Source of the DNA: an uncultured Clostridia bacterium
Lineage (GTDB): Bacteria > Bacillota > Clostridia > Christensenellales > UBA1242
Assembly (NCBI GenBank): GCA_947366895.1
Contig: CANBBP010000003.1
Span: 1 to 64,000, forward strand
Direction: 5' to 3'
Length of the DNA: 64,000 nucleotides
Shown here: positions 49,568 to 60,275 of the stretch, piece after piece
Layout of the letters: the number at the start of each line of letters is the position of its first letter
Position numbering within the stretch: position 1 is the stretch's first letter
Notes under the pieces: generated by a model
What the model was told of the DNA's origin: nothing
The model's input: only the letters and a program-made list of their open reading frames with translations
Databases searched by the model: none
Made by a program: the position numbers and the translations under genes

Positions 49568-52030
49568 CTACTTATTATTTTCTTCATTATCAGTTTTGTT
49601 ATTCTTATTTGCTAAACTTTTTTTAGTTTTAGAATCTTTTTCTTTATCAGTATCTTTAAGGGATGTAGCATTTTCTTTATTAGCTATTTCCTCTTTATTT
49701 CCACTGATTATAGTTTTATCTTTTTTGCTTTTGTTACTATTATTAGTTTTTTCTTTGTTATCATTTTTATCCTTGATGTTATCAGAAGAAGTAATAATCT
49801 CTTTAGCATTATCCTCTAATTTTTCTACGATATTTTTATTTTGACTTTCTTCTGTTTCGGATTGTTTTTTTAATTTCTTACCCTGTGACATCTCAAATTT
49901 TGCTTTAAGTTCGTTTACTTTTTCTTCTGCTTGTTTAATAACTATGTCACAATCTTGTTTAACCTTATCAATTTCTTCTTGATTTATTACACCACCGCTT
50001 CTTAAAGCTTCTGCAGTTTTAATTCTTATTGCTTGTTCTTTTTTTGCTCTTTCAAGTTCTGCTTCAGCTCTTTCTATTTCAATTTTAGCTTTATTTCTAA
50101 TTTCTTCTTTTTCCATAAAGTTAAGAACTTGCTTTGTGGTTTTGCCTTTCATAATAAGTTCAACTTCATTGAAGTAGATTGTTTCTTTTTCAAGAAGAAC
50201 TCCTACCATAGTATTCATTTCTTTAATATGAGAGGTAATTATTTTCTTTGCCCTACTATAGCAATCTTTAATAATTTTATCAATTTCTTTATCAATTTCA
50301 GAGGCTGTTTTTTCGCTGTATGTTACTTGATTTTGATAATCTCTACCTAAAAATACTTCATTGCTTGAACCAAAATTGATAGTACCTAAGGTTGAACTCA
50401 TTCCCCATTCAGTAACCATTTTTCTAGCGATTTTAGTTGCTCTCTCGATATCGTTAGATGCTCCTGTTGAAACATCTTTAATAAACACTTCTTCTGCTAC
50501 TCTACCACCTAAAAGCATGGTTATTGTATCAATAAGTTTATTAAATGACATATGCTCTTCATCTTTATCTGGTCTACTTAAAGTATATCCTGCTGCCATT
50601 CCTCTAGGGATAATAGAAACCTCTTGAACAACATCACAATGGGTCAATAATTTACCAACAACAGCATGACCTGATTCATGGTAGGCAGTTATTCGTTTGT
50701 CGCTTTCGGTAATTATTCTGCTTTTCTTTTGAGGCCCCATAAGAACTTTATTAATCGATTCGGTAATATCGGTCATAGTTACACGTTTTCTATTTGACCT
50801 AGCGGCTAAAATAGCTGCTTCATTAAGTAAATTTTCAAGGTCTGCTCCAGAAAAACCACTTGTTAATCTTGCTATATTTTTAAAGTCAACTGAACTATCT
50901 ATAGGTTTATTTCTAGCATGAATTTTTAATATCATTTCTCTGCCCTTAACATCAGGAGTATTGATATATATTTGTCTATCAAATCTTCCTGGACGCATTA
51001 AAGCAGGGTCTAATACATCACTTCTATTTGTTGCTGCAATAACAATAATCCCTTCATTGCCTTCAAATCCATCCATTTGAACCAATAATTGATTTAGGGT
51101 TTGTTCTCTCTCATCATTTCCTCCACCTAAACCAGTGCCTCTTTGGCGACCTACAGCATCTATTTCATCAATAAATACTATACAAGGTGATTGTTTTTTT
51201 GCTTGATCAAATAAGTCTCTAACCCTTGAAGCACCAACACCAACAAACATTTCTACAAAGTCTGAGCCACTTATAGAAAAGAACGGAACATTACTTTCTC
51301 CAGCTATTGCTTTTGCTAGTAGGGTTTTACCGGTTCCAGGAGGGCCTACAAGCAATATTCCTCTAGGAATTTTAGCTCCTAATTCAGTAAACTTTTGAGG
51401 ATTTTTCAAAAATTCAACAATTTCTTGAATTTCTTCTTTTTCCTCATCAATACCTGCTACATCACCAAATTTAACCTTAACATTTTGGGCAATTTGAGCC
51501 TTTGTTTTACCAAAGTTAAAACTCTTATTATTTGCTCCTAAAATGTTTTTAACAAGGATAAAGCCTATAACAACAATTATAACAATGCTTACATAAGGAA
51601 GAAGAGTTTCCCACCATGAAGAACTTGCGTGAATATTACTAAAAGAAATGGTTATCCAATCGGTGTTGCCTGAAGTTTCTCTAGCTTCCATGTATTTATC
51701 AACTAGTTCTTGAATTTTATCTGCATCTTTTTCTAGGAACCAATAAAAATAATAATCACAGTTTTTTGTTATACCATTTAATTTATAATTGCTGCCTTTT
51801 TTGAGAATATATCCCATACCATTGTTACTTATAACAATGTGTTCAATTTCACTTTCTTTATTTCCATCTCCAATAAGTTCTTCCAAAGTTGTTGTTCCGT
51901 TTGGAAGTGGCTTACCTGTAATATAAATTTCTTTACCTAAGTTGGAAGCAGTAGTAAGATAGATTATCAATACTACAAGCCCAAGAGTTAGTAAAATAAA
52001 AAGCCAATTTCTTAACTTGTTGCTTTTCAA
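49568..52030 (-). CDS. ftsH: ATP-dependent zinc metalloprotease FtsH, with long C-terminal extension
   Basis: An 820-residue membrane protease. N-terminal membrane segment ([16 protein letters not shown]), extracytoplasmic domain, second segment ([19 protein letters not shown]), then the AAA domain with [26 protein letters not shown] and the arginine-finger region RPGRFDRQI, and the peptidase site HESGH. FtsH is usually about 600-650 residues; here the last 190 hold a coiled coil ([20 protein letters not shown]) and a Lys/Asn/Ser/Glu-rich low-complexity tail. Start at TTG (52030), where GGAGGAG lies 6 bases upstream; the frame opens five codons earlier. Confidence 0.93.
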   Translation of the reverse strand: MKSNKLRNWLFILLTLGLVVLIIYLTTASNLGKEIYITGKPLPNGTTTLEELIGDGNKESEIEHIVISNNGMGYILKKGSNYKLNGITKNCDYYFYWFLEKDADKIQELVDKYMEARETSGNTDWITISFSNIHASSSWWETLLPYVSIVIIVVIGFILVKNILGANNKSFNFGKTKAQIAQNVKVKFGDVAGIDEEKEEIQEIVEFLKNPQKFTELGAKIPRGILLVGPPGTGKTLLAKAIAGESNVPFFSISGSDFVEMFVGVGASRVRDLFDQAKKQSPCIVFIDEIDAVGRQRGTGLGGGNDEREQTLNQLLVQMDGFEGNEGIIVIAATNRSDVLDPALMRPGRFDRQIYINTPDVKGREMILKIHARNKPIDSSVDFKNIARLTSGFSGADLENLLNEAAILAARSNRKRVTMTDITESINKVLMGPQKKSRIITESDKRITAYHESGHAVVGKLLTHCDVVQEVSIIPRGMAAGYTLSRPDKDEEHMSFNKLIDTITMLLGGRVAEEVFIKDVSTGASNDIERATKIARKMVTEWGMSSTLGTINFGSSNEVFLGRDYQNQVTYSEKTASEIDKEIDKIIKDCYSRAKKIITSHIKEMNTMVGVLLEKETIYFNEVELIMKGKTTKQVLNFMEKEEIRNKAKIEIERAEAELERAKKEQAIRIKTAEALRSGGVINQEEIDKVKQDCDIVIKQAEEKVNELKAKFEMSQGKKLKKQSETEESQNKNIVEKLEDNAKEIITSSDNIKDKNDNKEKTNNSNKSKKDKTIISGNKEEIANKENATSLKDTDKEKDSKTKKSLANKNNKTDNEENNK

Positions 52031-52756
52031 TGCAATCTCCTCCAATATAATAATATTATATTATCATATAAGTATTTCTAAATCAATAAAATTAATACAA
52101 ATTACAAAATAATTAACTAAACATTATATAATTAATATTTCATTCTTTTTAACTCCGACTACTTATACGACAAAATTTTTAAAAGGCTCTATTCATTTGA
52201 TTTTTAAAGAAAACTAGCCATTCCAAAATAATTTTTAATGGTTATATATTTATAACTAATTTGGTTTTTGCTTAATTGTTTTTTTTAATTTTAATCAATA
52301 ATAGGAAACTCCTTGCTCCTTTTTTTGTTTCAAAAAACAAATGCTTCCAATAAATTAATTTATTTGTACATTCAATATTATCTATAGAGTTATAAATTGA
52401 TAAAAAAGAAATTTTAAAATCTTATCATGTTTAAATAAAAGAAGTTTGTATATTAAAAACTTAAAAGAGTTAAAGTAAAGCTTTGGTTTTTCATAGTTAT
52501 AGCAAACTAAATGAATTTAATTTTTTTCTTATTTATAAATAGAATATTTCTATAAATCATAATCTTCTTTTTTTAATTATAAATTAATATTAGCATTAGT
52601 GCCTAGGTGAAAAATAATATTTGGTATTATTTAAAGGCTTAAATAAAACAAGCAATATTAATTTACATAGATGCTTTCTTAATTTATGCTATTTTATAAA
52701 ACTTTTAATTTATATCTTTATGCAATTATTTTTGAGTCGATAATTAAATTATAAAA

Positions 52757-52772
52757 TGTTCCACGTGGAACA
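52757..52772. other. parS site 1
   Basis: TGTTCCACGTGGAACA, a perfect 16-bp palindrome that matches the chromosomal parS consensus. It lies in the 1,366-bp gap 52046-53411, which contains no gene, only AT-rich DNA and the four parS sites. Confidence 0.93.
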
Positions 52773-52953
52773 TTTTAGTAGACATATGCAATAATATTAA
52801 AAACAACAATAAATATCCTATATAAAGCATTTTAAATAATATTTTATTATTTCGTTAACAATTATTAATTTATTTGATTTTGGTAAACAAATATTAATAT
52901 ATATTTATTTTAGCATTCGTATAATGACATATAGCCTAAATTATATTGTAAAA

Positions 52954-52969
52954 TGTTCCACGTGGAACA
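52954..52969. other. parS site 2
   Basis: Identical palindrome to site 1, 197 bp further right. Confidence 0.93.
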
Positions 52970-53074
52970 TTTTCTCATTTTGCATATAAAAACAATAAAC
53001 TAAAATGAATTAATTTATTTTGCTAATCATTTTCTTGCTGCGTATTACAATATTAATCTAAATAATATAAATTT

Positions 53075-53090
53075 TGTTCCACGTGGAACA
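53075..53090. other. parS site 3
   Basis: Identical palindrome, 121 bp right of site 2. Confidence 0.93.
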
Positions 53091-53289
53091 ATTAGGCAAA
53101 AACACATAAAAATATTAAGCCTGAAGTAATAAGCAAGATAAAAAGGTTTTATAAAACATTTCAAATAACATTTTATAACTTGTTTAGTAAAATACGTTTT
53201 ATATTAATGTTTATTAAACATTATTAAAAGAATATTTATTTTTAAAGGTTTTTAAATAATATAAAATATAATCATTATAAATAAAAAAA

Positions 53290-53305
53290 TGTTCCACGTG
53301 GAACA
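53290..53305. other. parS site 4
   Basis: Identical palindrome, 215 bp right of site 3 and 107 bp downstream of the parB stop. Confidence 0.93.
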
Positions 53306-53411
53306 TTTTTATAAAATCTCTATTTAAATAAGGCTCATATATGTGTTTTATTATTTTAATTAGAATTAATAATATAATCACCTTAATTTATATTTACTAA
53401 ACTTAAACTTA

Positions 53412-54389
53412 TTATTTTCTTTCTAAGGAAGCTATAAAGTTAGATATTCTATCTAAATCATCAATATTAAAGTAGTCAATAGTAATTTTTCCTTTATTAT
53501 CATCACCTTTAATAATAACTTTAGTTTTAAATAATCTTGCTATTCTATGTCCTAGTTCCTTAAGTTCTATACTTTGTATTATTTTTTCTTTTGATTGGGT
53601 AGAGTTACCAGGTTTAACATCTTTATAATTTTTAATATAATTTTCTAAATCTCTAACAGAAAACTTATTTTCAACAGCAATGTTAGCGAGTTCTACTTGT
53701 TTTTGTCTATCCTCTAGTGCTACTAAACATTTACCATGGCCTGCAGAAAGTTTTCCAGTTTCTATTAAAGAAATAACTTCAGGAGCAAGCGATAATAATC
53801 TTAAAGTATTGGCAACTAGTGGACGACTTTTACCAATTCTATCCGCAACTGTTTCTTGTGTAAAATCGTATTCAAGCATAAGTTCTTTTATAGCTTTTGC
53901 CGCTTCGATAGGGTTTAAATCTTCCCTTTGTAAGTTTTCTATTAAAGCAACTTCTTTTACTTGTTTTGCTGAATAGGTTCTTATTACAGCAGGGATTGTT
54001 GTTTGTCCAGCGACTAAAGAAGCTCTATATCTTCTTTCACCAGCAATAATGGTATAGCGACCATTATTTTCATCATTTAAAATAATAGGTTGAATGACCC
54101 CATGTTGTTTTATTGACTCTGCAAGTTCTTTTAAAGACTCAGCATCAAATGTTTTTCTAGGCTGATTTTTGTTTGGGTCTATTTGTTTAAGATTAACCTC
54201 AACAACACCATTCAAAGAGGTTGCTACGTTACTAGTAGTAGCTTCTTTTTTTATTTCTACATTAATTTCCTTATCAACTTCTTGTGTAGAGTTTTGTGTA
54301 GAACCAATTGTTTCATTATTTTCGTTATTAGTATCTTCTTCATAAATAGAGAACAAAGCCTCTAATCCTTTTCCTAAACCTTTTTTCAT
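53412..54389 (-). CDS. parB: Chromosome-partitioning protein ParB/Spo0J
   Basis: A 325-residue ParB. KKGLGKGLEALFSIYE at the N-terminus recruits ParA; a polar linker of about 60 residues follows; VNLKQIDPNKNQPRKTFD, IIAGERRYRASLVAG (CTP-binding GERR box), ALIENLQREDLNPIEAAKAI and TQETVADRIGKSRPLVANTLRLL (HTH that reads parS) form the core, and the C-terminal dimer domain ends the protein. Four parS sites lie just downstream. It loads SMC and segregates the origin with ParA. AAGGTG precedes the ATG. Confidence 0.95.
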   Translation of the reverse strand: MKKGLGKGLEALFSIYEEDTNNENNETIGSTQNSTQEVDKEINVEIKKEATTSNVATSLNGVVEVNLKQIDPNKNQPRKTFDAESLKELAESIKQHGVIQPIILNDENNGRYTIIAGERRYRASLVAGQTTIPAVIRTYSAKQVKEVALIENLQREDLNPIEAAKAIKELMLEYDFTQETVADRIGKSRPLVANTLRLLSLAPEVISLIETGKLSAGHGKCLVALEDRQKQVELANIAVENKFSVRDLENYIKNYKDVKPGNSTQSKEKIIQSIELKELGHRIARLFKTKVIIKGDDNKGKITIDYFNIDDLDRISNFIASLERK

Positions 54390-54574
54390 TTTTCACCTTA
54401 ATCAAATTATATTATTCATTTTCTTTTACTGCAAAAAAGGTAAACTACAATTTTTATATAAACAGCAAAAGATAAACTAATGCTTAAGGCAAGAAGCCCT
54501 TAGCATCTTATCTAAGAACATAATTATTATAACATGACAAATAAAATATTGCAAACAGATTTATTTTAAGTTTA

Positions 54575-55375
54575 TTATTTTTTTAAAAATTTAGTTATTT
54601 TTTTATAACTATCGTTATTTCTTTTTAAAAACTCTTCGGCAAGTTCGTAGTAGGCAAGTCCACCTCTACTTTTTGCTTCATACATGATAATAGGTTGTCC
54701 ATGACTTGGAGCTTCTGCTAATCTTACACTTCTAGGAATTGCTGTCTTATAAACCTTTGTACCAAAAAATCTTTGAATCTCTTGCGAAACTTGAACCACT
54801 AAATTTGAACGATTATCCTTCATAGTTAAAATAACACCTTCAACATCAAGGTCATAGTTTAAATGTTTTTTAACTAACTTTACGGTGTTCATAAGTTGGC
54901 TAAGGCCTTCTAAAGCGAAGAACTCGCATTGAATAGGAATTGCAACCGCATCTGAAGCTGTTAAAGCATTTACAGTAAGCAAGCCTAGTGAAGGAGGGCA
55001 GTCTATCATAATATAGTCATATTGTGCTTTTACTTTATTTAAAAGGTTTTTAACAATATGTTCTCGGTTGTTCATGTGAACAAGTTCAATTTCAGCCCCA
55101 GCTAAATCAACCGTAGCAGGAATAATATCTAAATCCTGAATGGCAGTTTTTTTAATAACATCAGCAATTTCTACACTTTCATCTATCGCATCATAAAGGG
55201 TAACTGTTTCTTGTTTTTTCTCCACACCTAAACCACTTGTTGCATTACCCTGAGGGTCCATATCCACAACAAGAACCTTTTTACCCATAACTGCAACATA
55301 CGCAGCCAAATTTATACAAGTAGTGGTTTTACCAACTCCACCTTTTTGATTAGCAAACGATACAATTTTTCCCAT
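54575..55375 (-). CDS. parA: Chromosome-partitioning ATPase ParA/Soj
   Basis: A 266-residue ParA. VSFANQKGGVGKTTTCINLAAYV is the deviant Walker A, VLVVDMDPQGNATSGLG the Walker A-prime, DYIMIDCPPSLGLLTVNAL the Walker B and PIQCEFFALEGLSQLMNTV follows. It binds DNA as an ATP dimer and moves ParB-parS. It lies 185 bases upstream of parB, a longer gap than in most genomes, holding an imperfect hairpin (54481-54505). AAAGGTG precedes the ATG. Confidence 0.95.
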   Translation of the reverse strand: MGKIVSFANQKGGVGKTTTCINLAAYVAVMGKKVLVVDMDPQGNATSGLGVEKKQETVTLYDAIDESVEIADVIKKTAIQDLDIIPATVDLAGAEIELVHMNNREHIVKNLLNKVKAQYDYIMIDCPPSLGLLTVNALTASDAVAIPIQCEFFALEGLSQLMNTVKLVKKHLNYDLDVEGVILTMKDNRSNLVVQVSQEIQRFFGTKVYKTAIPRSVRLAEAPSHGQPIIMYEAKSRGGLAYYELAEEFLKRNNDSYKKITKFLKK

Positions 55376-55457
55376 AAGTCACCTTTATAGAATAATTATA
55401 ACAAATTTTTTAAAAAATACTAATTATTTTTTATACTTTTTATTTTTAGTTCTTACA

Positions 55458-56171
55458 CTATTTAAGTGGGGAAGTTCTAGGCTTATTATTTCCACGAGGA
55501 AACTTTGCATTAGTTAGAGATGTTTTCTTTATTTCAACCACCTTTCGACAATAATCCAAAACGGTGAAATCGATAATCTTAGACACACTACCTCCTAACA
55601 ATTTTATTGCATTTTGCGATTCTTTTACTTCTTCTTCCGTTTCCTTTGATTTATAAGCAAGCATTGTGCCACCTACTTTAACAAAGGGTAAACAATACTC
55701 ACACAAAGTATTTATTCTAGCAACAGCTCTAGAAACACAATAATCATATTTTTCTCTATGCATAATGTTTTTTGCTAAATCTTCAGCACGAGAATGAATA
55801 GTTGTTACTTTGCTTAAATTAAGTTTATCTACTAAATTATTTATAAACATAATTTTTTTATTAACACTATCTACTAAAGTAAGTTCTAAGTCTGGTCTTA
55901 AAATTTTAAGGGGTATACTAGGAAAGCCTGCCCCACAGCCGATATCTATTACCTTTGCATTATCACTTAGCAGTTTATAGCAAACACAACTATCGTAAAA
56001 ATGTTTTACAATAACATCATCAAACTGAGTGATTGCTGTTAAATTAATCTTTTCGTTCCATTCAATTAATGTAAGAAAATAATCTTCAAATTGCTTACAT
56101 TGAATATCACTTAAATATATGTTATTTCCTTCAAAATAACTTTTTATTTTACTAAGCCTATCGTTCTCCAT
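55458..56171 (-). CDS. rsmG: 16S rRNA (guanine-527-N7)-methyltransferase
   Basis: A 237-residue SAM-dependent methyltransferase: KVIDIGCGAGFPSIPLKILRPDLELTLVDS binds SAM, IHSRAEDLAK and YDYCVSRAVARINTLCEYCLPFVKVGG follow, with the terminal basic segment FPRGNNKPRTSPLK. It modifies 16S rRNA; loss gives low-level streptomycin resistance in other bacteria. The ATG directly abuts the stop of mnmG (TAAATG), and AAGGA lies within the end of mnmG, so translation is coupled. Confidence 0.95.
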   Translation of the reverse strand: MENDRLSKIKSYFEGNNIYLSDIQCKQFEDYFLTLIEWNEKINLTAITQFDDVIVKHFYDSCVCYKLLSDNAKVIDIGCGAGFPSIPLKILRPDLELTLVDSVNKKIMFINNLVDKLNLSKVTTIHSRAEDLAKNIMHREKYDYCVSRAVARINTLCEYCLPFVKVGGTMLAYKSKETEEEVKESQNAIKLLGGSVSKIIDFTVLDYCRKVVEIKKTSLTNAKFPRGNNKPRTSPLK

Positions 56172-58031
56172 TTATTTATCCTTTTTTAAAGACAAAAATA
56201 CTGTTAAAACTGAAATATCAGCAGGGGATACTCCGCTTATTCTGCTAGCTTGACCTAAAGATAAAGGTTTAAATTTGTTTAATTTTTGTTGAGCTTCTAG
56301 CCTTAATCCTTTAATTTGAGTATAGTCAAAATCAGCAGAAAGTTTAATATCTTCATTCCTTTTTGCTTGTTCAATTAAAAATTCTTGTCTTTTTAAATAG
56401 CCTTCATATTTCACTTCAGTCTCTACATATTTTAAAACTTGTTTAGAATAACCACCAAATAAATTAAGTTCCTTACATAGCAGGTCTATAGTAATATTGC
56501 TTCTTTTTAACATTTCTCTTATTACGCAAGCATTACCCGAAAAACTCTCGTTGTGGCTTTCTAAAAAGGATTTAGCAATTTTACTATCAATTTTTTTATC
56601 TATTTCTTTATTTAATTTTTCTATGCTTTTTAATTTCTTAGAAAAAATTTTATATCTATCATCAGATACTAATCCTATTTTTCTTCCAATAGGGGTTAAT
56701 CTAATATCTGCGTTATCTTGTCTTAATTTTAAACGATATTCTGCACGACTTGTCATCATTCTATAAGGTTCATTAGTTCCCTTAGTAACTAAATCATCAA
56801 TTAAAACACCTATATAGGCTTCGTCTCTTCTTAAAATTAAAGGTTCTTTATTATTTAAATAATTGCTTGCATTTATTCCTGCAATTATCCCCTGGGCTCC
56901 TGCTTCTTCATAGCCACTTGTACCATTAATTTGACCTGCAAAGAAAAGCCCCTTAATATGCTTTGCTTCAAGAGTAGGAAGCAATGCTAAAGAATTGATG
57001 CAATCATATTCAATTGCATAAGCATTCCTTAAAATTTGAACATTTTCAAAGCCTTCAACACTTTTATACATTTGCTCTTGAACATCAACAGGCATTGAAG
57101 AACTAAAACCTTGTACATAAATTTCGTTACAAAATTTATCCTCTGGTTCTAAAAATATTTGATGTCTTGCTTTATCAGAAAATCTAACAACCTTGTCTTC
57201 CATAGAAGGGCAATATCTAGGGCCCACCCCCTTTATTGCACCTGAAAACATAGGGGCACGTGATAAGTTGTTTCTGATAATTTCGTGCGTTTTTTCATTA
57301 GTATAACCTAAGTAACAAACACAAGCATTTTTGGGCTGTTTTTTTGTAAGGTAAGAAAAAGTTTGAATACCTTCATCTCCCTCTTGAACTTCAAATTTAT
57401 TATAGTTTATAGATGAACTTAGCACTCTTGCGGGTGTTCCAGTTTTAAAACGCAAAATTTCAAACCCTAAATTTTTTAAACTTTCGCTTAAACCCACTGC
57501 ATTAACAAAACCATTTGGACCAGAACTTTTAGTATATTCTCCTATAATTATTCTACTATCTAAATACACACCTGTACATACAACAATACTTCTACAGTTT
57601 ATTACTTCACCAAAATTGGTTTTAACTCCGGTAACTTTTCCGTCTTTTGTTATAATGTCTACAACTTCACATTGTTTAATAAATAAATTTTTTTGATTTT
57701 CTAAAGTTTCCTTCATTGTAGCATGATAAGCATGCTTATCAACTTGGGCCCTTAAACTATGTACAGCAACTCCTTTGCCCATATTTAACATTCTTAATTG
57801 AAGAATATTTTTATCGGCATTTATGCCCATTTCTCCGCCAAGTGCATCTATTTCACTTGCTAATTGACCTTTAGCAGTTCCGCCAATAGAAGGATTGCAG
57901 GCCAAAAAAGCAATACTATCTAAATTTAGTGTTGTTAATAAAGTTTTATTATTTAGTCTTGATAGGGCTAGAGCAGCCTCACAACCTGCATGACCGCTGC
58001 CTATAACCACTGCATCATAAAAACCATCCAT
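56172..58031 (-). CDS. mnmG: tRNA uridine-34 carboxymethylaminomethyl modification FAD enzyme
   Basis: A 619-residue MnmG/GidA. YDAVVIGSGHAGCEAALALSRL binds FAD, ACNPSIGGTAKGQLASEIDALGGEMG is the signature, GTPARVL and ARAMFS-type APMFSGAIKGVGPRYCPSMEDK follow, with YVQGFSSSMP and GLFFAGQINGTSGYEEAGAQG. It forms, with MnmE (58753-60084), the enzyme that modifies the wobble U of tRNAs. AAAGGA precedes the ATG. It is transcribed towards rsmG. Confidence 0.96.
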   Translation of the reverse strand: MDGFYDAVVIGSGHAGCEAALALSRLNNKTLLTTLNLDSIAFLACNPSIGGTAKGQLASEIDALGGEMGINADKNILQLRMLNMGKGVAVHSLRAQVDKHAYHATMKETLENQKNLFIKQCEVVDIITKDGKVTGVKTNFGEVINCRSIVVCTGVYLDSRIIIGEYTKSSGPNGFVNAVGLSESLKNLGFEILRFKTGTPARVLSSSINYNKFEVQEGDEGIQTFSYLTKKQPKNACVCYLGYTNEKTHEIIRNNLSRAPMFSGAIKGVGPRYCPSMEDKVVRFSDKARHQIFLEPEDKFCNEIYVQGFSSSMPVDVQEQMYKSVEGFENVQILRNAYAIEYDCINSLALLPTLEAKHIKGLFFAGQINGTSGYEEAGAQGIIAGINASNYLNNKEPLILRRDEAYIGVLIDDLVTKGTNEPYRMMTSRAEYRLKLRQDNADIRLTPIGRKIGLVSDDRYKIFSKKLKSIEKLNKEIDKKIDSKIAKSFLESHNESFSGNACVIREMLKRSNITIDLLCKELNLFGGYSKQVLKYVETEVKYEGYLKRQEFLIEQAKRNEDIKLSADFDYTQIKGLRLEAQQKLNKFKPLSLGQASRISGVSPADISVLTVFLSLKKDK

Positions 58032-58137
58032 TTTAGTGTTTTTTCCTTTTAGACATTTGCTTATGATTATTATTTTTTATTGTTTTTTTTACTATAAAAA
58101 ATAAACTTAAAAAGTGCTAGATTGCAGTTAATTCCTA

Positions 58138-58665
58138 TTAAAAATTAAGTTTCATGATTCCACAATTATCTATATCAGAAATAATTAATTTGTCTTTTTT
58201 TATATCTTTTCCAGCTAGACAAAATTGAATATATTTTAATACTCCATGATGAGAAACTATTAATATTTTTTTAGATTTATATAGTTCAATATCTTTTAAA
58301 AAGCTTGAAACTCTATTAAAAACTTCTTCTTCGGTTTCTCCACCATATTTTTTTGGGTCATTAAAGAAATCGGCATAAACTTCTTTAGAATTTTTACCAC
58401 CTTGTAAAATACCTTTAGAAACTTCCATAAGTCTTTCATCAAACTTTGGTTGTAAATCTTTATGGAAAGATAAAATAGCTTGAGTGGTTTGTTTACATCT
58501 AATTAGTGGAGAAGAAAAAACATAATCAAACTTATAATTTTTTAATTTATTTGCTAAAGCCTCTACTTGAAGTAATCCCATTTGATTTAAAGATACATCT
58601 AATTGACCTTGAGTTATTTTAAACAAGTTAAAATCCGTTTCACCATGTCTTACAAAATAAATCAT
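58138..58665 (-). CDS. Histidine phosphatase (phosphoglycerate-mutase-like)
   Basis: A 175-residue enzyme with IYFVRHGETDFNLFKITQGQLDVSLNQMGLLQVEALA (catalytic His in RHG), VFSSPLIRCKQTTQAIL (second Arg) and ILIVSHHGVLKYI (second His). It is a cofactor-independent-size branch-1 phosphatase such as alpha-ribazole or other small-molecule phosphatases; the substrate is unknown. AAAGGA precedes the ATG. It lies between mnmE and mnmG on the same strand. Confidence 0.88.
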   Translation of the reverse strand: MIYFVRHGETDFNLFKITQGQLDVSLNQMGLLQVEALANKLKNYKFDYVFSSPLIRCKQTTQAILSFHKDLQPKFDERLMEVSKGILQGGKNSKEVYADFFNDPKKYGGETEEEVFNRVSSFLKDIELYKSKKILIVSHHGVLKYIQFCLAGKDIKKDKLIISDIDNCGIMKLNF

Positions 58666-58752
58666 AATATTTTTCCTTTTTTACTTTGCTAGAATTAGTT
58701 TAATTTAAAAACCTTTTTTTCTATTTTATAATTTATATTTAATAATTTATTT

Positions 58753-60084
58753 TTACTTACCTAAACAAAACTTTGAAAATATTTTATCTATAATACTTTC
58801 ATTTGCAGTATTTCCAGTAATTTCTCCCAATTTTTCCCAAACTGTTTTAATATCTAGCGATACACAATCAAGAGGCACATCAAAGATAGTGTTTTGTAAA
58901 TTATTTAATAATTCTTTTACCTCTTTTAATATTTCTATATGTCTTGAATTAGTTAAAATAATTTGATTTGCTATATTTTGAGTACCAAATGATAAATTAT
59001 AAATTTTTTCTTTTAGTTCTTCCGTAAAAAGATTTTGCTTTGCACTAATTTTAACGCAATCGCCATTAAAATTAATTTTACTAGGCAAGTCACATTTATT
59101 TAAAACTACAATAGATTTTTTGTTTTTTATTAATTCTAAATTTTCTTTATCTTGGTTATTTAATTCTTTAGAACTATCCAAAACAAGTAAGACAATATCG
59201 CTACTTTGCAGTAATTCTCTAGCTTTTAATATTCCTATGTTTTCTATTTCATCCTTTGTTTGTCTTATGCCTGCGGTATCAAAAAAGTTAAAAATAAAGC
59301 CTTTATACTCTATGCTACCAGTTACTATATCTCTTGTTGTTCCTTCAATATCAGTAACAATAGCCTGTTCATAATTTAATAGTGCATTTAATAAACTGCT
59401 TTTACCAACATTTGTTTTTCCTACAATGGCAATATTAATTCCATTTTTTATTTTTAAGCCTGTACTGGAAGTTATTAAAAGATTTTCTACATCAATAAGT
59501 ATTTTATTTAATTTAGTTAAAATGTTCTCTTTTGTTTCATATTCAATATCATGCTCAGGATAATCTAAATTAACTTCAACTTCGCTTAAAACATCCGTTA
59601 ATGATTCTTGCATTTTATTAACCTCTTTAAATAAATTACCTTTGGTTAGGTTACTACTTGCTTTTAACTGATTTTCTGTTTCTGCGTTAATGGTATCTAT
59701 TACTCCTTCTGCTTGATCAAGCGACATTTTACCATTTAAAAATGCTCTTTTAGAAAACTCTCCAGCTAAAGCTCTTCTTGCTCCTTTTTCAACGCATTTA
59801 TTAATTATTTTCTCAGCTACAAGCATTCCACCATGACATTGAAATTCTATAACATCTTCACCTGTATAGGAATGAGGAGCTTTAAAATAAACGCAAAAAC
59901 CTAAGTCCGATAGTTCTTGACCAATATCAATTTTTCCTAAGTACATATAATTAGGTTTAGAAACAAAATTTTTGCACAAAAAAACTTGTTTAGCAATTTC
60001 TAAACTTTTTTCTCCACTCATTCTTATTACACCAACACCGCTTTTACCTATAGGTGTGGCTTGTGCAATTATTGTATCTAACAT
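58753..60084 (-). CDS. mnmE: tRNA modification GTPase MnmE
   Basis: A 443-residue MnmE. MLDTIIAQATPIGKSGVGVIRMSGEKS is the folate-binding N-terminus, ALAGEFSKRAFLNGKMSLDQAEGVIDTINAET follows, the G domain has IAIVGKTNVGKSSLLNALL, VTDIEGTTRDIVTG, FDTAGIRQT and VLNKCDL, and the end is FCLGK, the C-terminal catalytic Cys motif. It works with MnmG. TATAAT ends about 8 bases before the ATG and there is no ribosome binding site, so the transcript may be leaderless. Confidence 0.95.
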   Translation of the reverse strand: MLDTIIAQATPIGKSGVGVIRMSGEKSLEIAKQVFLCKNFVSKPNYMYLGKIDIGQELSDLGFCVYFKAPHSYTGEDVIEFQCHGGMLVAEKIINKCVEKGARRALAGEFSKRAFLNGKMSLDQAEGVIDTINAETENQLKASSNLTKGNLFKEVNKMQESLTDVLSEVEVNLDYPEHDIEYETKENILTKLNKILIDVENLLITSSTGLKIKNGINIAIVGKTNVGKSSLLNALLNYEQAIVTDIEGTTRDIVTGSIEYKGFIFNFFDTAGIRQTKDEIENIGILKARELLQSSDIVLLVLDSSKELNNQDKENLELIKNKKSIVVLNKCDLPSKINFNGDCVKISAKQNLFTEELKEKIYNLSFGTQNIANQIILTNSRHIEILKEVKELLNNLQNTIFDVPLDCVSLDIKTVWEKLGEITGNTANESIIDKIFSKFCLGK

Positions 60085-60230
60085 AACAATTTATTATAGC
60101 ATGATAATAAAAATTTTTCACTATATTTTTAATAATTTTTTTTAAATTTTTTTAATAAAAATTTTTCTACTTTTCGCTATTTAAAAGAAGAATAGATAAT
60201 TTAACAAATTATTTTTTTTGGAAAATAAAA

Positions 60231-60267
60231 TAAAAAAAACTAATTATACTTTAAGCATAATTAGTTT
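60231..60267 (-). terminator. Terminator of the rpmH-jag operon
   Basis: AAACTAATTAT (60237-60247) pairs with ATAATTAGTTT (60257-60267), followed on the minus strand by eight T. Confidence 0.85.
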
Positions 60268-60275
60268 CAAATTTT

